Source of the DNA: Pirellulales bacterium
Lineage (GTDB): Bacteria; Planctomycetota; Planctomycetia; Pirellulales; JAEUIK01
Reading direction: 5' to 3'
DNA: 64,000 nucleotides
NCBI GenBank assembly: GCA_019694435.1
Contig: JAIBBZ010000023.1
Location: forward strand, 1 to 64,000
Part shown: positions 7,558 through 16,222 of the stretch, piece after piece
How positions within the stretch are numbered: the stretch's first letter is position 1
Layout: every line of letters starts with the position of its first letter
Notes under the pieces: model-generated
What the model saw: the letters and a program-made list of their open reading frames with translations, nothing else
Told to the model about the DNA's origin: nothing
The model's database searches: none
Made by a program: the position numbers and the translations under genes

Positions 7558-9711
7558 ATGGGCACCTATACCTGGCTCGTGGGCCTGGGCCTGTTGGCTC
7601 AAGTCGGCAGTGCCCCCCTTGGCAGTGCCCCCCTCGGCAGTGCCCCCCTCGGCAGTGCCCCCCTCGGTAGTCCGCCCGCGCAGCCGGCTGCATCGGCGCA
7701 GCCGCCGCACGCGTCGAAGACGCCGCCTGCACTGCTCGGCGAAGCCCTGACACCTCCGGCACGCAGCCCTCTGGCCGGGCAGCCATTGCGGCTGGTTGAC
7801 CTATTGGCTCGATCAAACGATCGGACACGCCAACTCCAGGCCGTGCGGATCTATTGGACGCTCTCGGCGGCGGTCGCCTCTTACTACTCGCGGCGCAGCG
7901 AGTTCGACTTCCTCGCCCGACTTGAAGGCTTCGAATCGGCCGCGGCCGAAACAGCGCAACCCGCTGGTGAAACGGTGCGGCTCGACGGCGCGTTGGCGCT
8001 GGTCGAAGCGCAAGCCCGCGAGGCCGAGCTGGCCGCCATTGATCGGCAATATGAGTTGGCGCCCTGGTTGGGCGCCGCAGTGGTGACGGCGCTGCCCTTG
8101 CCGGCCGATATGCCGCAAATCGGTCAATACCGCACAAATTTCGAGCAGATTTTTGCCGGTCGTGCCGCTCCCGAGCCGGCCCGGCGGGCCCACGACACGT
8201 TGCCGTTGCGGTTTCGAGAAATCGAATTGCGCGCCGCAGCGGTACAGACGTTGAACGACCTGTTGTCGGCCAGCGAAGAGGCCTACGTCTCGGGTCGCGC
8301 CCCGCGCGAGCAAGTCGTCGAGCGGCTCCAGGAACTGAGCCGCGAACGACAAGAGTTCATTCAGGCGGTGCTGGCCTACAATTTCGACATCACCGATTAT
8401 GCCCTGGCCGTGGCCCGGCGCGGGGCGCCCGCCAACGAGCTGGCGGCCATGCTCGTGCCCGGCGGCTCAAACACCCCGCAAGCGCAGCCTGCCGCGACGG
8501 CTCCCCCGCCCGCACAGCCGGCGGCGGCAATGGCACCGCCCCCGGCCGCACCGCGATCCGGTCGCCGAGCGTTACCGGGCCGGCAAATGACCTACGAGGA
8601 GCCGCTGCTTGGTGCGCCGGGCATGGCGACTCAGCCGGGTCCGCTGACCGCGGGGCAGCCTACGCCGGGCGATCCAGCCTCGGGTTGGCAGCCGCGCGAG
8701 GAAGGCACACCACCCGCCGAAGAGCCCCCGGCGGAATTGCCGATCGATCCCGACGCCGATCCGATCGAGATTCCCGACGCCGCCGAACCGCCCGAGGCAG
8801 CAACCCCGGAAACCATGGAGGAAGCCCGCGCTGGCCGCAATTCGCAGGCCGCGCGGATCGTCCTCGTAGCCCAGCGCGCGGCCAGCGATCCGACACCGCC
8901 GGCCGGCGCCCCCTTGTATCAATCGCTGGTCGAGATCAATCCGATGCAGCGTGCGCAAGAATTGGCCACGCAGCTCGCACTGTCGGCCCCCTTGCCACCG
9001 GCCGCAGGCTCGCCCATTACGCTCGATGCCTGTGTGCAGGCCGTCAGCGCGCGTGACAGGTCGGCCGTCACCAGCACCTATTGGCAAGCTCGATCGACGA
9101 TTACCGAGTACGGCATTCTTCAGCGCCAGCTCGAGCAATTCGCAGCCTTGGAATCCTCGGTGCTGGCCCTCCACGATCGCGTCGGAGGCGCTGAAGCGAT
9201 GCTCGAGTTTCGTGCCATGCGCCTGGTCGCCGAGGCCGAGTTGACCCGGGCCCATGCCAGTTCGATCGTCGCCCAAGCCGCGCTGCCGCGAACTGCGGCC
9301 TTGGCCGGGGCCCGGCTGCTGCCCGTCACGGCCCCGCACGGTGGACGTTACGCCATGCGCCTCGAGCTGTTTCCGGCCAATATTCAATCTTCCGGACCCG
9401 TTGTGCGCCTGGCTGCAGCGATGCCGCGCTGGTTTGCCGCCGTCGCCGCCCGGGCCGAGGAAGTCGTCGCTGCCGATCTGGCCCGCGCGCGGTTGACCGA
9501 TCAGTTGCTGCGCGAGCCGGCTTTGCCCGGACCGGCCATGCGAGCGATCCGTCAACAGGCTCGCGCTACGCTCGGCTTCAACGACACGGTCACTCGGTAC
9601 AACATGGCCATCGGCGAATACGCCGCGGTTGTGTTGCCGCCGAATCTTCCGGCCGCTCAATACGTCGCGGCCCTCGTGCTGTCGCCGGCCGGCACCGTGG
9701 GCAGAATGTAG
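7558..9711 (+). CDS. Large secreted Ala/Pro-rich protein with two similar halves
   Basis: Family not recognised. It has 717 residues, beginning with a short hydrophobic signal (YTWLVGLGLLAQV) followed directly by four GSAPL repeats. Two helical regions, about residues 75-300 and 470-715, look like diverged copies of one module: each starts with a Y-W-x(n)-Y pattern and a Leu-rich helix ending in LE, has a Glu/Ala-rich heptad stretch, and ends with YN-x-I-x-(D/E)-YA. They are separated by about 160 residues of Pro/Ala/Glu-rich linker. Long Ala/Glu helices and the YNxAIGxYA ending recall TolC-type outer-membrane channel proteins, which are also duplicated, but this is only a suggestion. The ATG at 7558 is preferred over the in-frame start at 7516 because it begins right at the signal peptide. 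Confidence 0.6.
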   Translation: MGTYTWLVGLGLLAQVGSAPLGSAPLGSAPLGSAPLGSPPAQPAASAQPPHASKTPPALLGEALTPPARSPLAGQPLRLVDLLARSNDRTRQLQAVRIYWTLSAAVASYYSRRSEFDFLARLEGFESAAAETAQPAGETVRLDGALALVEAQAREAELAAIDRQYELAPWLGAAVVTALPLPADMPQIGQYRTNFEQIFAGRAAPEPARRAHDTLPLRFREIELRAAAVQTLNDLLSASEEAYVSGRAPREQVVERLQELSRERQEFIQAVLAYNFDITDYALAVARRGAPANELAAMLVPGGSNTPQAQPAATAPPPAQPAAAMAPPPAAPRSGRRALPGRQMTYEEPLLGAPGMATQPGPLTAGQPTPGDPASGWQPREEGTPPAEEPPAELPIDPDADPIEIPDAAEPPEAATPETMEEARAGRNSQAARIVLVAQRAASDPTPPAGAPLYQSLVEINPMQRAQELATQLALSAPLPPAAGSPITLDACVQAVSARDRSAVTSTYWQARSTITEYGILQRQLEQFAALESSVLALHDRVGGAEAMLEFRAMRLVAEAELTRAHASSIVAQAALPRTAALAGARLLPVTAPHGGRYAMRLELFPANIQSSGPVVRLAAAMPRWFAAVAARAEEVVAADLARARLTDQLLREPALPGPAMRAIRQQARATLGFNDTVTRYNMAIGEYAAVVLPPNLPAAQYVAALVLSPAGTVGRM
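7606..7665 (+). repeat. 15-bp tandem repeat, four units
   Basis: Four consecutive copies of a 15-bp unit (ggcagtgccccccty) encode GSAPL four times; a fifth, diverged unit at 7666-7680 encodes GSPPA. The near-perfect DNA identity suggests recent slippage expansion just after the signal peptide. Confidence 0.9.
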
Positions 9712-9780
9712 TCTCTGCCCAAGCGGGGTTTCCTGAGAGCGGACCGCCGAAGAGCGGCTCGACTGCGATGGGCTCCAAAC

Positions 9781-9828
9781 GCGGAGGAGCCCAGGGGATG
9801 GGACCCCCTGGGCTCGCGATGCCTCCGC
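9781..9828. terminator. Bidirectional hairpin between convergent genes
   Basis: A perfect 11-bp stem (9787-9797 with 9805-9815, 7-nt loop) is nested in an outer 7-bp GCGGAGG/CCTCCGC pairing (9781-9787 with 9822-9828, sharing one base with the inner stem). It lies between two convergent genes that end at 9711 and 9856, so it probably stops transcription from both sides. There is no T-tract. Confidence 0.6.
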
Positions 9829-9855
9829 CGGAATACGTGTGTCGATCCGCGTGGA

Positions 9856-11349
9856 TCAGCGGTTGACTTCGACGCCGATGTTGAAGCCGTGGAAGAAGAC
9901 ATCCTGGGTATTGCGGTCGTCGCGAATCCCCATGAATGGCACCTTGTACAGCACCATGTTTGACGGCCGCGCCAGGGCGTCCTGCCAGTTGGCCGTCCAA
10001 CCACCGCGAATTGCGATCGCCTTGGTCAATTGATAGCTGGTCTGCAGCCGCACTTCGGCACCCGGCGAGAACTCCACCGCGGTGAAGTCGTGCTCGAACG
10101 TATTGGGCGAGAACTGCTGTGAGGTGTTCACCGGACGGAACAACGACGGGTTCGGCGGAATCGGCCGCGTCAGGCCATCCAAGGTGTTGGTATTCGAGAA
10201 GATCTCGAAGCCACCGGTCTGGTGCACGCTCTGAAAGTTCCAGCCGACGAAGCCACGCCCTTCGGCCGACAGCGTCCAGTGACCGTGGGTCTGCGACCAC
10301 CGGGCCGACACTTGCGGTCCGACGATGCGGTTCCGGGCCCGGGTGTACCAATCGCTTTCCCCGAGAATGCCGCCCCAGCCCTGGACGTCGAAGTTCTCCT
10401 CCCAGTCGCTGTACCGCATACCGGTACCGACTTCCAACAGGCTCCCGTTGTGGAACGGATCGAGCCGGTAGAAGGGCATGACTTCGAGATTGTTGTACTT
10501 CGTTTGGTTGCGCACACGGAGCTCGTTGTAGACGACCGGCAGCCGGTACAGGTCGTCCAGGTCGTAGAGGACAGGATCGCTGAGGTTGTCTTCGATGTTG
10601 GTCGGATCGATCACCCCGTCGCCGTTGCCGTCGTAGTAGCGGCCCGCGGCAAAGTTGGCGACTGGGACGAAGCCTTCGATCGGCAACAAGATGTCAAGCG
10701 ACGAGTCGTCCACGACATCCAGTTCGCTGCGGTTGACGAAGCCGTCGAGATAACCCACCTGGCGCGTCTTGAGTAGCCCGGTTTCCAGGTCCCAGAAGGT
10801 CATGGGCACATAGGTGTCCAGGAACACCACATCGACGTCGCCGCGCGTCACGCGCTCGGTCCAGGGATGAATGAACTGGCCGCCGAACATGATGCCCCAA
10901 TGTCCGTCGCAATCGACGCACCCGAATTCGACGCGTTCACCCATGGCGCTGCCGGTGGTGAAGGCCGTCGTATTCAAGCCGTTGGTTGACAGGCGTCCCC
11001 ATTCATCGAGCGGCAGCACCGGCTTGGCCACCGGGTCGGCCTCGCCGAAAAAGGTCTCAGGAATGCGGCCGCCGATTCCACCGTCGGCCACGATCACCTG
11101 GCCGCCGTCGACGCCGATGTCGGATTGCTTGGGAGTGCTCAACCACCAGTTCACTTCGTCCAGCGTGGCGAACCAGCCCGTCTTCGGATCAGGACCACCG
11201 CTATATGCGCTCACGTCCGGAGGAGCGAAGAACTGTAAGTCCTCCACGCCGACCCAGGAGCCGGGCACCAATTGCGCAGCGGCAGTACCCGAGCCGGCCA
11301 GCGCAATGACCGCGAACAGCAACCATGACTTGGTGCGGAAGATGTCCAT
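9856..11349 (-). CDS. BBP7-type outer-membrane beta-barrel protein
   Basis: A 497-residue exported protein with a signal peptide (WLLFAVIALAGSGTAAAQ) and a beta-strand-rich body, matching the BBP7/DUF1551 planctomycete outer-membrane barrel family. The conserved N-terminal pattern is visible: TGWFATLDEVNWWLS near residue 57, then a Gly-rich region, LEVGTGMRYSDWEE, and alternating aromatic/hydrophobic strands to the C-terminus, which ends FNIGVEVNR. A dockerin-like acidic loop (DGNGDGVIDP near residue 245) may bind calcium. It is expected in the outer membrane or cell surface as a structural barrel or porin; no substrate can be read. It has its own leader of more than 300 nt. Confidence 0.7.
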   Translation of the reverse strand: MDIFRTKSWLLFAVIALAGSGTAAAQLVPGSWVGVEDLQFFAPPDVSAYSGGPDPKTGWFATLDEVNWWLSTPKQSDIGVDGGQVIVADGGIGGRIPETFFGEADPVAKPVLPLDEWGRLSTNGLNTTAFTTGSAMGERVEFGCVDCDGHWGIMFGGQFIHPWTERVTRGDVDVVFLDTYVPMTFWDLETGLLKTRQVGYLDGFVNRSELDVVDDSSLDILLPIEGFVPVANFAAGRYYDGNGDGVIDPTNIEDNLSDPVLYDLDDLYRLPVVYNELRVRNQTKYNNLEVMPFYRLDPFHNGSLLEVGTGMRYSDWEENFDVQGWGGILGESDWYTRARNRIVGPQVSARWSQTHGHWTLSAEGRGFVGWNFQSVHQTGGFEIFSNTNTLDGLTRPIPPNPSLFRPVNTSQQFSPNTFEHDFTAVEFSPGAEVRLQTSYQLTKAIAIRGGWTANWQDALARPSNMVLYKVPFMGIRDDRNTQDVFFHGFNIGVEVNR

Positions 11350-11965
11350 GATTCCGAGCTACCCTGGTTCGAGGGCGAACAATGGCCGGCGCAGCAGCTC
11401 CCCCAATGGAGCCGCCGCGCATGGTCTCGTGCGGGTAGTATCGGACGCACCGGTCGTAACAATTGAACAAGAAAGGCAAAGAGTACGGAGAAGACCGGTT
11501 GTTCCGATCTTGCAGGCGCACCAGCGGCGTCGGCGTTGCTGGCAGCGAAATCAGCCTGCACCCCCCGAAACGCAATCGTTCGATCGCCAGCGGGGACAAC
11601 ACTCGCACCAGCATCCGCAGCAGTCGCTAACTGGCAGAATTGCCGCCCGTCCTGAGAAACCAGCCGGTTTCTTGCGAAAAGGCGCTCTTCGATGCTAATC
11701 AAACGCTCATCGAGCGCAAAAAAAAGTCCCCGCAGGCGGGGCAGGAACCTGCGGGGAACATTGGATTGAGGTACCCCCCAATCACGCCCGCATTATGTAC
11801 AGGTGCATTTTTTATTGCAAGCATCGATTGCCAAAAAATAATCTGCTCAGTCGCCAAGGTTCCCCCGAGCGAAGGGGGCACATCGGCAAAGGGCCATCGC
11901 TTGCCGGCCCGGCCAACGTTGATAATGACGCTCCCCGGGGGCCAGCCCCCAAAAGCGAGGCGATT
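11350..11965. other. 616-nt intergenic region between divergent genes
   Basis: No protein gene is supported here; the open frames present lack a ribosome-binding site and have no family features. It contains the leader of the barrel gene (minus strand), a minus-strand intrinsic terminator at 11718-11757, an AT-rich stretch at about 11800-11850, and the leader of the methyltransferase gene (plus strand). Confidence 0.6.
11718..11757 (-). terminator. Rho-independent terminator on the minus strand
   Basis: A 10-bp perfect stem, TCCCCGCAGG paired with CCTGCGGGGA (11727-11736 and 11748-11757) with an 11-nt loop. Read on the minus strand it is followed by a run of eight T residues (11725-11718). 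No minus-strand protein gene lies upstream before the plus-strand methyltransferase, so it may end a small RNA or an antisense transcript, or act as an attenuator ahead of the barrel gene. Confidence 0.7.
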
Positions 11966-12580
11966 ATGGGTCTCTACGCAAACTACGTGTTTCCGCATCT
12001 GCTCGACTGGGTCATGCAAAGCCCGGCCATGGCCGAGCAGCGGCCGCGCGTCGCCGGCGCTGCCGCCGGGCATGTGCTGGAAATCGGCTTCGGCACCGGT
12101 CTCAACCTGCCGCATTACACCGACGCCGTGAAGCGACTCGACGCGATCGATCCGGCCAGCGTCTTGCGCAAACGCGTGGCTCGACGCATCGAACAGTCCG
12201 TTGTGCCGGTCCACACGCATCAGCTCGACGCCGCGCGTTTGCCGTTTGACGACGCGATGTTCGATTGTGTCGTCAGCACCTGGACGCTCTGCTCGATCGA
12301 CAACGTGCAAAAAGCTCTCGGCGAAATCCGCCGCGTCCTGCGGCCCGGCGGCCGGTTCCTGTTCGTCGAACATGGCCGCAGCGACGATCCGCGCGTGGCC
12401 CGTTGGCAAGACCGGCTGAACCCGTTGCAGCGCCGCGTGGGAGTCGGCTGTAATTTGAATCGCGCCATCGACCGGCTCGTTTGCGACGCGGGGTTCGAAC
12501 TGAACCGCATGGAACGGTTTTGCCTCCGCGGCACCCCGCCGGTGTTCGGCGAACACTACCTGGGTGAAGCATCGCGCTAA
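11966..12580 (+). CDS. Class I SAM-dependent methyltransferase
   Basis: A 204-residue cytoplasmic protein with a complete Rossmann-type methyltransferase fold of the UbiE/Methyltransf_11 type. Motif I is VLEIGFGTGLNLPHY near residue 36, the acidic motif II position is LDAIDPAS, motif post-II is DAARLPFDDAMFDCVVS, and motif VI is IRRVLRPGGRFLFVEHG. The methyl acceptor is unknown; the C-terminal part resembles small-molecule or phospholipid N-methyltransferases of this class. The frame opens further upstream, but the ATG at 11966 fits the normal family N-terminus (a helix around YVFPHLLDWVM). The DJ-1/PfpI gene follows after 37 nt on the same strand, so the two may form an operon. Confidence 0.8.
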   Translation: MGLYANYVFPHLLDWVMQSPAMAEQRPRVAGAAAGHVLEIGFGTGLNLPHYTDAVKRLDAIDPASVLRKRVARRIEQSVVPVHTHQLDAARLPFDDAMFDCVVSTWTLCSIDNVQKALGEIRRVLRPGGRFLFVEHGRSDDPRVARWQDRLNPLQRRVGVGCNLNRAIDRLVCDAGFELNRMERFCLRGTPPVFGEHYLGEASR

Positions 12581-12617
12581 ACCCGCTCGAACCAAGTTCC
12601 CCTGGCCTAGACCACCG

Positions 12618-13193
12618 ATGCCTAAAGTATTGATGCCGATCGGCGACGCTTCGGAAGTGCTGGATACGTTCTATCCCTACTTCCGCTTGCCCGAAGACGA
12701 TTTCGAGGTCGTGGTCTGCGGGCCCGAAGCCCGGCTCTATCACCTCGTGCTGCACGAGGTCCCGCCGGGGGCGCTCGTGCCCTGGGACATTACCGAAGAA
12801 CGGCCGGGCTATCATCTCCGTGCCAGTCTGGCCTTCCGCGACGTGGTGGCCAGGGACTATGCGGGGTTGTTCGTCTCGGGCGGACGAGCCCCGGAGTATT
12901 TGCGCTACGATCCTCACCTGCTGGAAATCACCCGGCATTTTTTCGCCGCCGGCAAACCCGTGGCCTCGGTGTGCCACGGCATCGAGATCCTGACCGCGGC
13001 CGGATGCCTGCAAGGCCGCACGGTGACGACCGTGGCCAAGTGCCGCCTCGACGCGGAGCAGGGGGGCGCCCAATATGTCGACCAACCCTGCGTCGTCGAC
13101 GGACAGCTCGTCACTGCCCGCACCTGGCACGACAACACGCCGTTTCTCAAGGCCTTCGTGCGGCTGCTGCGCCAAGGCGTGCAAAGAGCCTGA
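12618..13193 (+). CDS. DJ-1/PfpI family protein
   Basis: A 191-residue protein of the class I glutamine amidotransferase-like superfamily (DJ-1/PfpI). The nucleophile-elbow cysteine is Cys119 in the motif VASVCHG, and the family acidic residue sits in the GGRAPEYL turn near residue 93, the layout seen in PfpI-type proteins and many stress chaperones or glyoxalases. Family members act as cysteine peptidases, deglycases or glyoxalases, and the exact activity cannot be read. The start at 12618 begins MPKVLMPIGD, the usual first beta strand. It lies just downstream of the methyltransferase gene, probably in the same transcript. Confidence 0.8.
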   Translation: MPKVLMPIGDASEVLDTFYPYFRLPEDDFEVVVCGPEARLYHLVLHEVPPGALVPWDITEERPGYHLRASLAFRDVVARDYAGLFVSGGRAPEYLRYDPHLLEITRHFFAAGKPVASVCHGIEILTAAGCLQGRTVTTVAKCRLDAEQGGAQYVDQPCVVDGQLVTARTWHDNTPFLKAFVRLLRQGVQRA

Positions 13194-13216
13194 CCGCAGT
13201 CGTGCGCCGGCCCGCT

Positions 13217-13234
13217 CCCGGGCGGCGGCCCGGG
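13217..13234. terminator. Short GC-rich hairpin after the DJ-1 gene
   Basis: Arms CCCGGGC and GCCCGGG with a 4-nt loop lie 24 nt after the stop codon of the DJ-1/PfpI gene and before the TraB-like gene. There is no T-tract, so termination is only a possibility. Confidence 0.3.
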
Positions 13235-13302
13235 CGTATACTTTGCAAAGCGTCCGACAGTGATCCTTGGCGATCGCCTCCTGCGGGAAAAGGAAATTGC
13301 AG

Positions 13303-14268
13303 ATGCAAGTGCAGCTACGGTCCGGCACACAAGGGAGTTGGATTCAGTTAGGACGCCATGTGGCGCTGCTGCTGGCGGCGCTCTCGCTGAGTTCATCGCG
13401 AGCCCAGGAGGTGTCCGGCGCCGTCGACGCCCCGGAGAAGCTCGAATACCTGCGCGTGGCCCGCGACGAAGCGGGCAACCCCACGGCCCTGCAAACGGCG
13501 ATCGTCAGCTTTCACACCCCCGCTGACGCCCAGCGCCCGGTCCAGGTCGACTTGATCGGGGCCATCCATATCGCCGAGACGGAGTATTTCCAGGCGCTCA
13601 ACAAGCGGTTCGCGGACTACGACGTCGTCCTGTACGAATTGGTCGCGCCGAAGGACGACAATCGCCCGCAACCGGGCCGGCGGAGCGGCCACCCGATTGC
13701 GGCAATGCAATCCAACATGCAGCAGATGCTCGGTCTCGCGCATCAACTCGACGTGATCGACTATCAGGCCAAGAACCTGGTGCACGCGGACATGTCGCCC
13801 GAACAGTTCGAAACATCGATGAGCAACCGCAACGAGAGCTTTGTGAAGATGTTCATGAAGCTTTACTTTCGGGAAGTGGGTCGGATGCTGGCCGAACAGA
13901 GCAAACCGGCCGACCCTGAGAACCCCGGTCGCCGGACGAGCGATGCCGACTTGATCTCTGCATTCTTGAGTCCCAACCGCTCCGCGGCGCTCAAGCGCGT
14001 CCTGGCCGATCAATTCGGCGATATGGAAACGGCGCTCAACGCGCTCGACGGGCCCGAAGGTTCGACGATCATCACCGAGCGCAACAAGGTGGCCCTCGAA
14101 GGACTGCGCGAACAGCTCGACAAGGGGCACAAGAAAGTGGCCATCTTCTACGGGGCAGGGCACATGGCCGATCTGCACGAGCGCCTGCTCGAAGATTTTC
14201 ACTTGCAGCCGGGCGAGCCGCAGTGGCTCGATGCCTGGAACCTCGGCGACGAAGGCAGCGAACGCTAG
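13303..14268 (+). CDS. Secreted TraB/GumN-like protein
   Basis: A 321-residue exported protein with a hydrophobic signal segment (VALLLAALSLSSSRA) and a domain of the TraB/GumN/TIKI superfamily, metal-dependent peptidase-like proteins. Conserved motifs are visible: GAIHIAETEYFQ near residue 86 (the first GxxH), VVLYELV (the paired acidic residue), ITERN near residue 262 and FYGAGHMADLHERL near the C-terminus (the second GxxH). These His/Glu positions form the presumed catalytic metal site. The substrate is unknown. The ATG at 13303 is preferred because AAGGAAA lies just upstream; a TTG at 13267 would add 12 residues. Confidence 0.7.
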   Translation: MQVQLRSGTQGSWIQLGRHVALLLAALSLSSSRAQEVSGAVDAPEKLEYLRVARDEAGNPTALQTAIVSFHTPADAQRPVQVDLIGAIHIAETEYFQALNKRFADYDVVLYELVAPKDDNRPQPGRRSGHPIAAMQSNMQQMLGLAHQLDVIDYQAKNLVHADMSPEQFETSMSNRNESFVKMFMKLYFREVGRMLAEQSKPADPENPGRRTSDADLISAFLSPNRSAALKRVLADQFGDMETALNALDGPEGSTIITERNKVALEGLREQLDKGHKKVAIFYGAGHMADLHERLLEDFHLQPGEPQWLDAWNLGDEGSER

Positions 14269-14488
14269 CGTCGCGCAGGGCATGACTGCGATCAGCGTAT
14301 CTTCACGGCCGGGGCTTTCGCGCTCTGGGGTGTGCTAGCAACGTCAAGCGACCTTGACGCCTCCGCGGTCACGCGCGAGACTTCGGCCCCGCGATGCTCC
14401 GCCTTGGCGCCCTGATTACGCGCTCGCCGCGCCGGCGGGGCACCCGGCCGAATCGCGATCGGCATCACGGCCAAGGACGGCCCTCAGC

Positions 14489-16222
14489 ATGCGCGCCCCA
14501 GCGGCAATCTCGAACAGTCGAAGCGATCGTGCTTGGCGCGATCCTGTGCTGTTGCTGCTCGTCGCGCTGGCTGCACTGGTGCACGGGGCTCGCCTGGGCA
14601 CGCTGAGCATCCGCGGCGAAGAGCCGCGTCGCGCCCTCGTGGCCGGCGAGATGCTCGCCAGCGGCGATTTCGTCGTGCCGCGGCAGCAAGGACTGCTGTA
14701 TCTCAGCCGCCCACCGCTGCAGAACTGGACCATTGCCCTCGCGGCCTGGCTCACCGGACGCTGCGACGCGGCCGTCGTCCGGCTGCCGGCATTGCTCGCC
14801 ACCGTCGCGACGACCGGGCTGATCTATCTCTGCGCCCGCGCTTGCACGAGCCGCGCCGCAGCCTTCGTCGCCGGTGCGGCGTATGCGACCATGTTCCAGG
14901 TGCTCGAACTCGGACGGATGGCCGAAACCGAAGCGACGCTGACCTTGTTGATCGCGTCGTCGCTGCTGGTGTGGCAGGCCGGATACGTCGCCCGGTGGCG
15001 ACCGGTGTTCACCTGGTCGACCGGCTATACCTTGGCCGCCTTGGCTGGGCTGGCCAAGGGGCCTCAAGGCCCGGTCTATTTCGTGGCCGTGACCACGGTG
15101 TACTTGCTGGCCGTGCGGCGCGATTGGCGCATGTGGCTGAGCGTCGCGCACCTCGCCGGGCTCGTGGCTTTCGCCGCAGTCATCGGTGCGTGGCAGATCC
15201 CATACTGGCGCGCCGCCGGTCCCGAGGCCGCGTGGGAAATCTGGGTCCACAACGCGAGCATCCGATTCCTGGGCTCGCAAACCAGCGCGCTCTCGATCCA
15301 TGCCGCTTCGTTTCCGCTGCATGTGTTCGCATGCACGATGCCGTGGTCGGCGCTGCTGGTCGCCTATGCGTGGCCCAGCCTGCGGCGCAATCTCGGCGAC
15401 TCTCGATCGCTGGTTGTGTTCGCGGCCGTCGCGCTGCTGGTGACGCTGCCCAGTTGCCTGCTGGCCATCGAGGCCCGGCCGCGCTATTTCATGCCACTTT
15501 ATCCGTGCCTGGCGGTGCTGACCGCCCCGGTCGTCGAAGCGGCCCTGGGCCAGGGCGTCCGACGCGCAGCAAGCGTCTGGTTCCATTGGCAAGGTCTGCT
15601 CGCGCTCGGCTTTGCCGGGGTCGCGATCGTCATGCTGGGCGCGAGCCTCAGCGGCGGCGGCCGTTCGGTGTTGGTGCAGCCGCCGCTGTTCGCCTGCGGC
15701 TTTGCCGCCTATGTCGCCGTCACGGCCGTGGCCCTCTTCGTGATCCGCAGCCGCACCGAGCCGGCCCGCGTCGTTCTGGGCACGTCGCTGATCATGGGTC
15801 TGCTGGGATTGTCGTACGCCGGCGCGCGGATTAACGAACTCGCACGCAATAGCGAGGACCACCTGGCCGCGATGAACCAGTTGCGAACGCAGCTCCCCCG
15901 GGGCGCCGAGTTGGTCAGCTTTGGACTGGCTCACCACCTGTTCACCTATCACTACGGCAAACCGATTAGCACCGTGGCCTGGCCCACCGTGCCCGAGGCC
16001 GTTCCGCCCCAAGTCGAGTACTTCTGTTACGAAGATTTCGACGGGTACGAGGAACCGCCGCTGCCCTTTGCCTGGGAACCGCTCGCCGTGATTTCCTGCG
16101 AGCGCTACAAGACACCACACCCTGCCCAACGAATGATCGTTGGGCGGCGCATCACATCGGACACGGCCGCTGTGCATCGTTCAGAAACCTCGAACTCGCG
16201 ATCGCATGTCTCCGCCAACTGA
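14489..16222 (+). CDS. GT39/ArnT-like polyprenol-sugar glycosyltransferase
   Basis: A 577-residue membrane protein with about 11-12 transmembrane segments of the GT39/GT83 superfamily (protein mannosyltransferase/ArnT). These enzymes use polyprenyl-phosphate sugars on the outer face of the cytoplasmic membrane. The first periplasmic loop carries the conserved acidic motif in [17 protein letters not shown] (near residue 41), followed by [10 protein letters not shown], as in ArnT. The C-terminal soluble part is small. The ATG at 14489 has AAGGA 11 nt upstream; longer in-frame starts read as noncoding. It overlaps the next gene by 17 nt, and that gene encodes a GT2 enzyme of the type that makes polyprenyl-phosphate sugars, so donor synthesis and use are probably linked. 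Confidence 0.8.
   Translation: MRAPAAISNSRSDRAWRDPVLLLLVALAALVHGARLGTLSIRGEEPRRALVAGEMLASGDFVVPRQQGLLYLSRPPLQNWTIALAAWLTGRCDAAVVRLPALLATVATTGLIYLCARACTSRAAAFVAGAAYATMFQVLELGRMAETEATLTLLIASSLLVWQAGYVARWRPVFTWSTGYTLAALAGLAKGPQGPVYFVAVTTVYLLAVRRDWRMWLSVAHLAGLVAFAAVIGAWQIPYWRAAGPEAAWEIWVHNASIRFLGSQTSALSIHAASFPLHVFACTMPWSALLVAYAWPSLRRNLGDSRSLVVFAAVALLVTLPSCLLAIEARPRYFMPLYPCLAVLTAPVVEAALGQGVRRAASVWFHWQGLLALGFAGVAIVMLGASLSGGGRSVLVQPPLFACGFAAYVAVTAVALFVIRSRTEPARVVLGTSLIMGLLGLSYAGARINELARNSEDHLAAMNQLRTQLPRGAELVSFGLAHHLFTYHYGKPISTVAWPTVPEAVPPQVEYFCYEDFDGYEEPPLPFAWEPLAVISCERYKTPHPAQRMIVGRRITSDTAAVHRSETSNSRSHVSAN

Noticed and set aside
7606-7680. Tandem repeat as possible CRISPR
   Set aside because: Units are directly adjacent with no spacers and are in frame within a coding region.
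7303-7710. N-terminal extension of 136 codons on the minus-strand gene at 6649
   Set aside because: It reads the 15-bp repeats of the opposite gene as GGTAE repeats and has no sensible start; the ATG at 7302 gives a normal membrane anchor.
14465-16177. 570-codon open frame antisense to the GT39 gene
   Set aside because: GC-rich codon bias creates long antisense frames; its translation is Arg/Gln/His-rich with no domain pattern, while the plus strand has a clear membrane glycosyltransferase.
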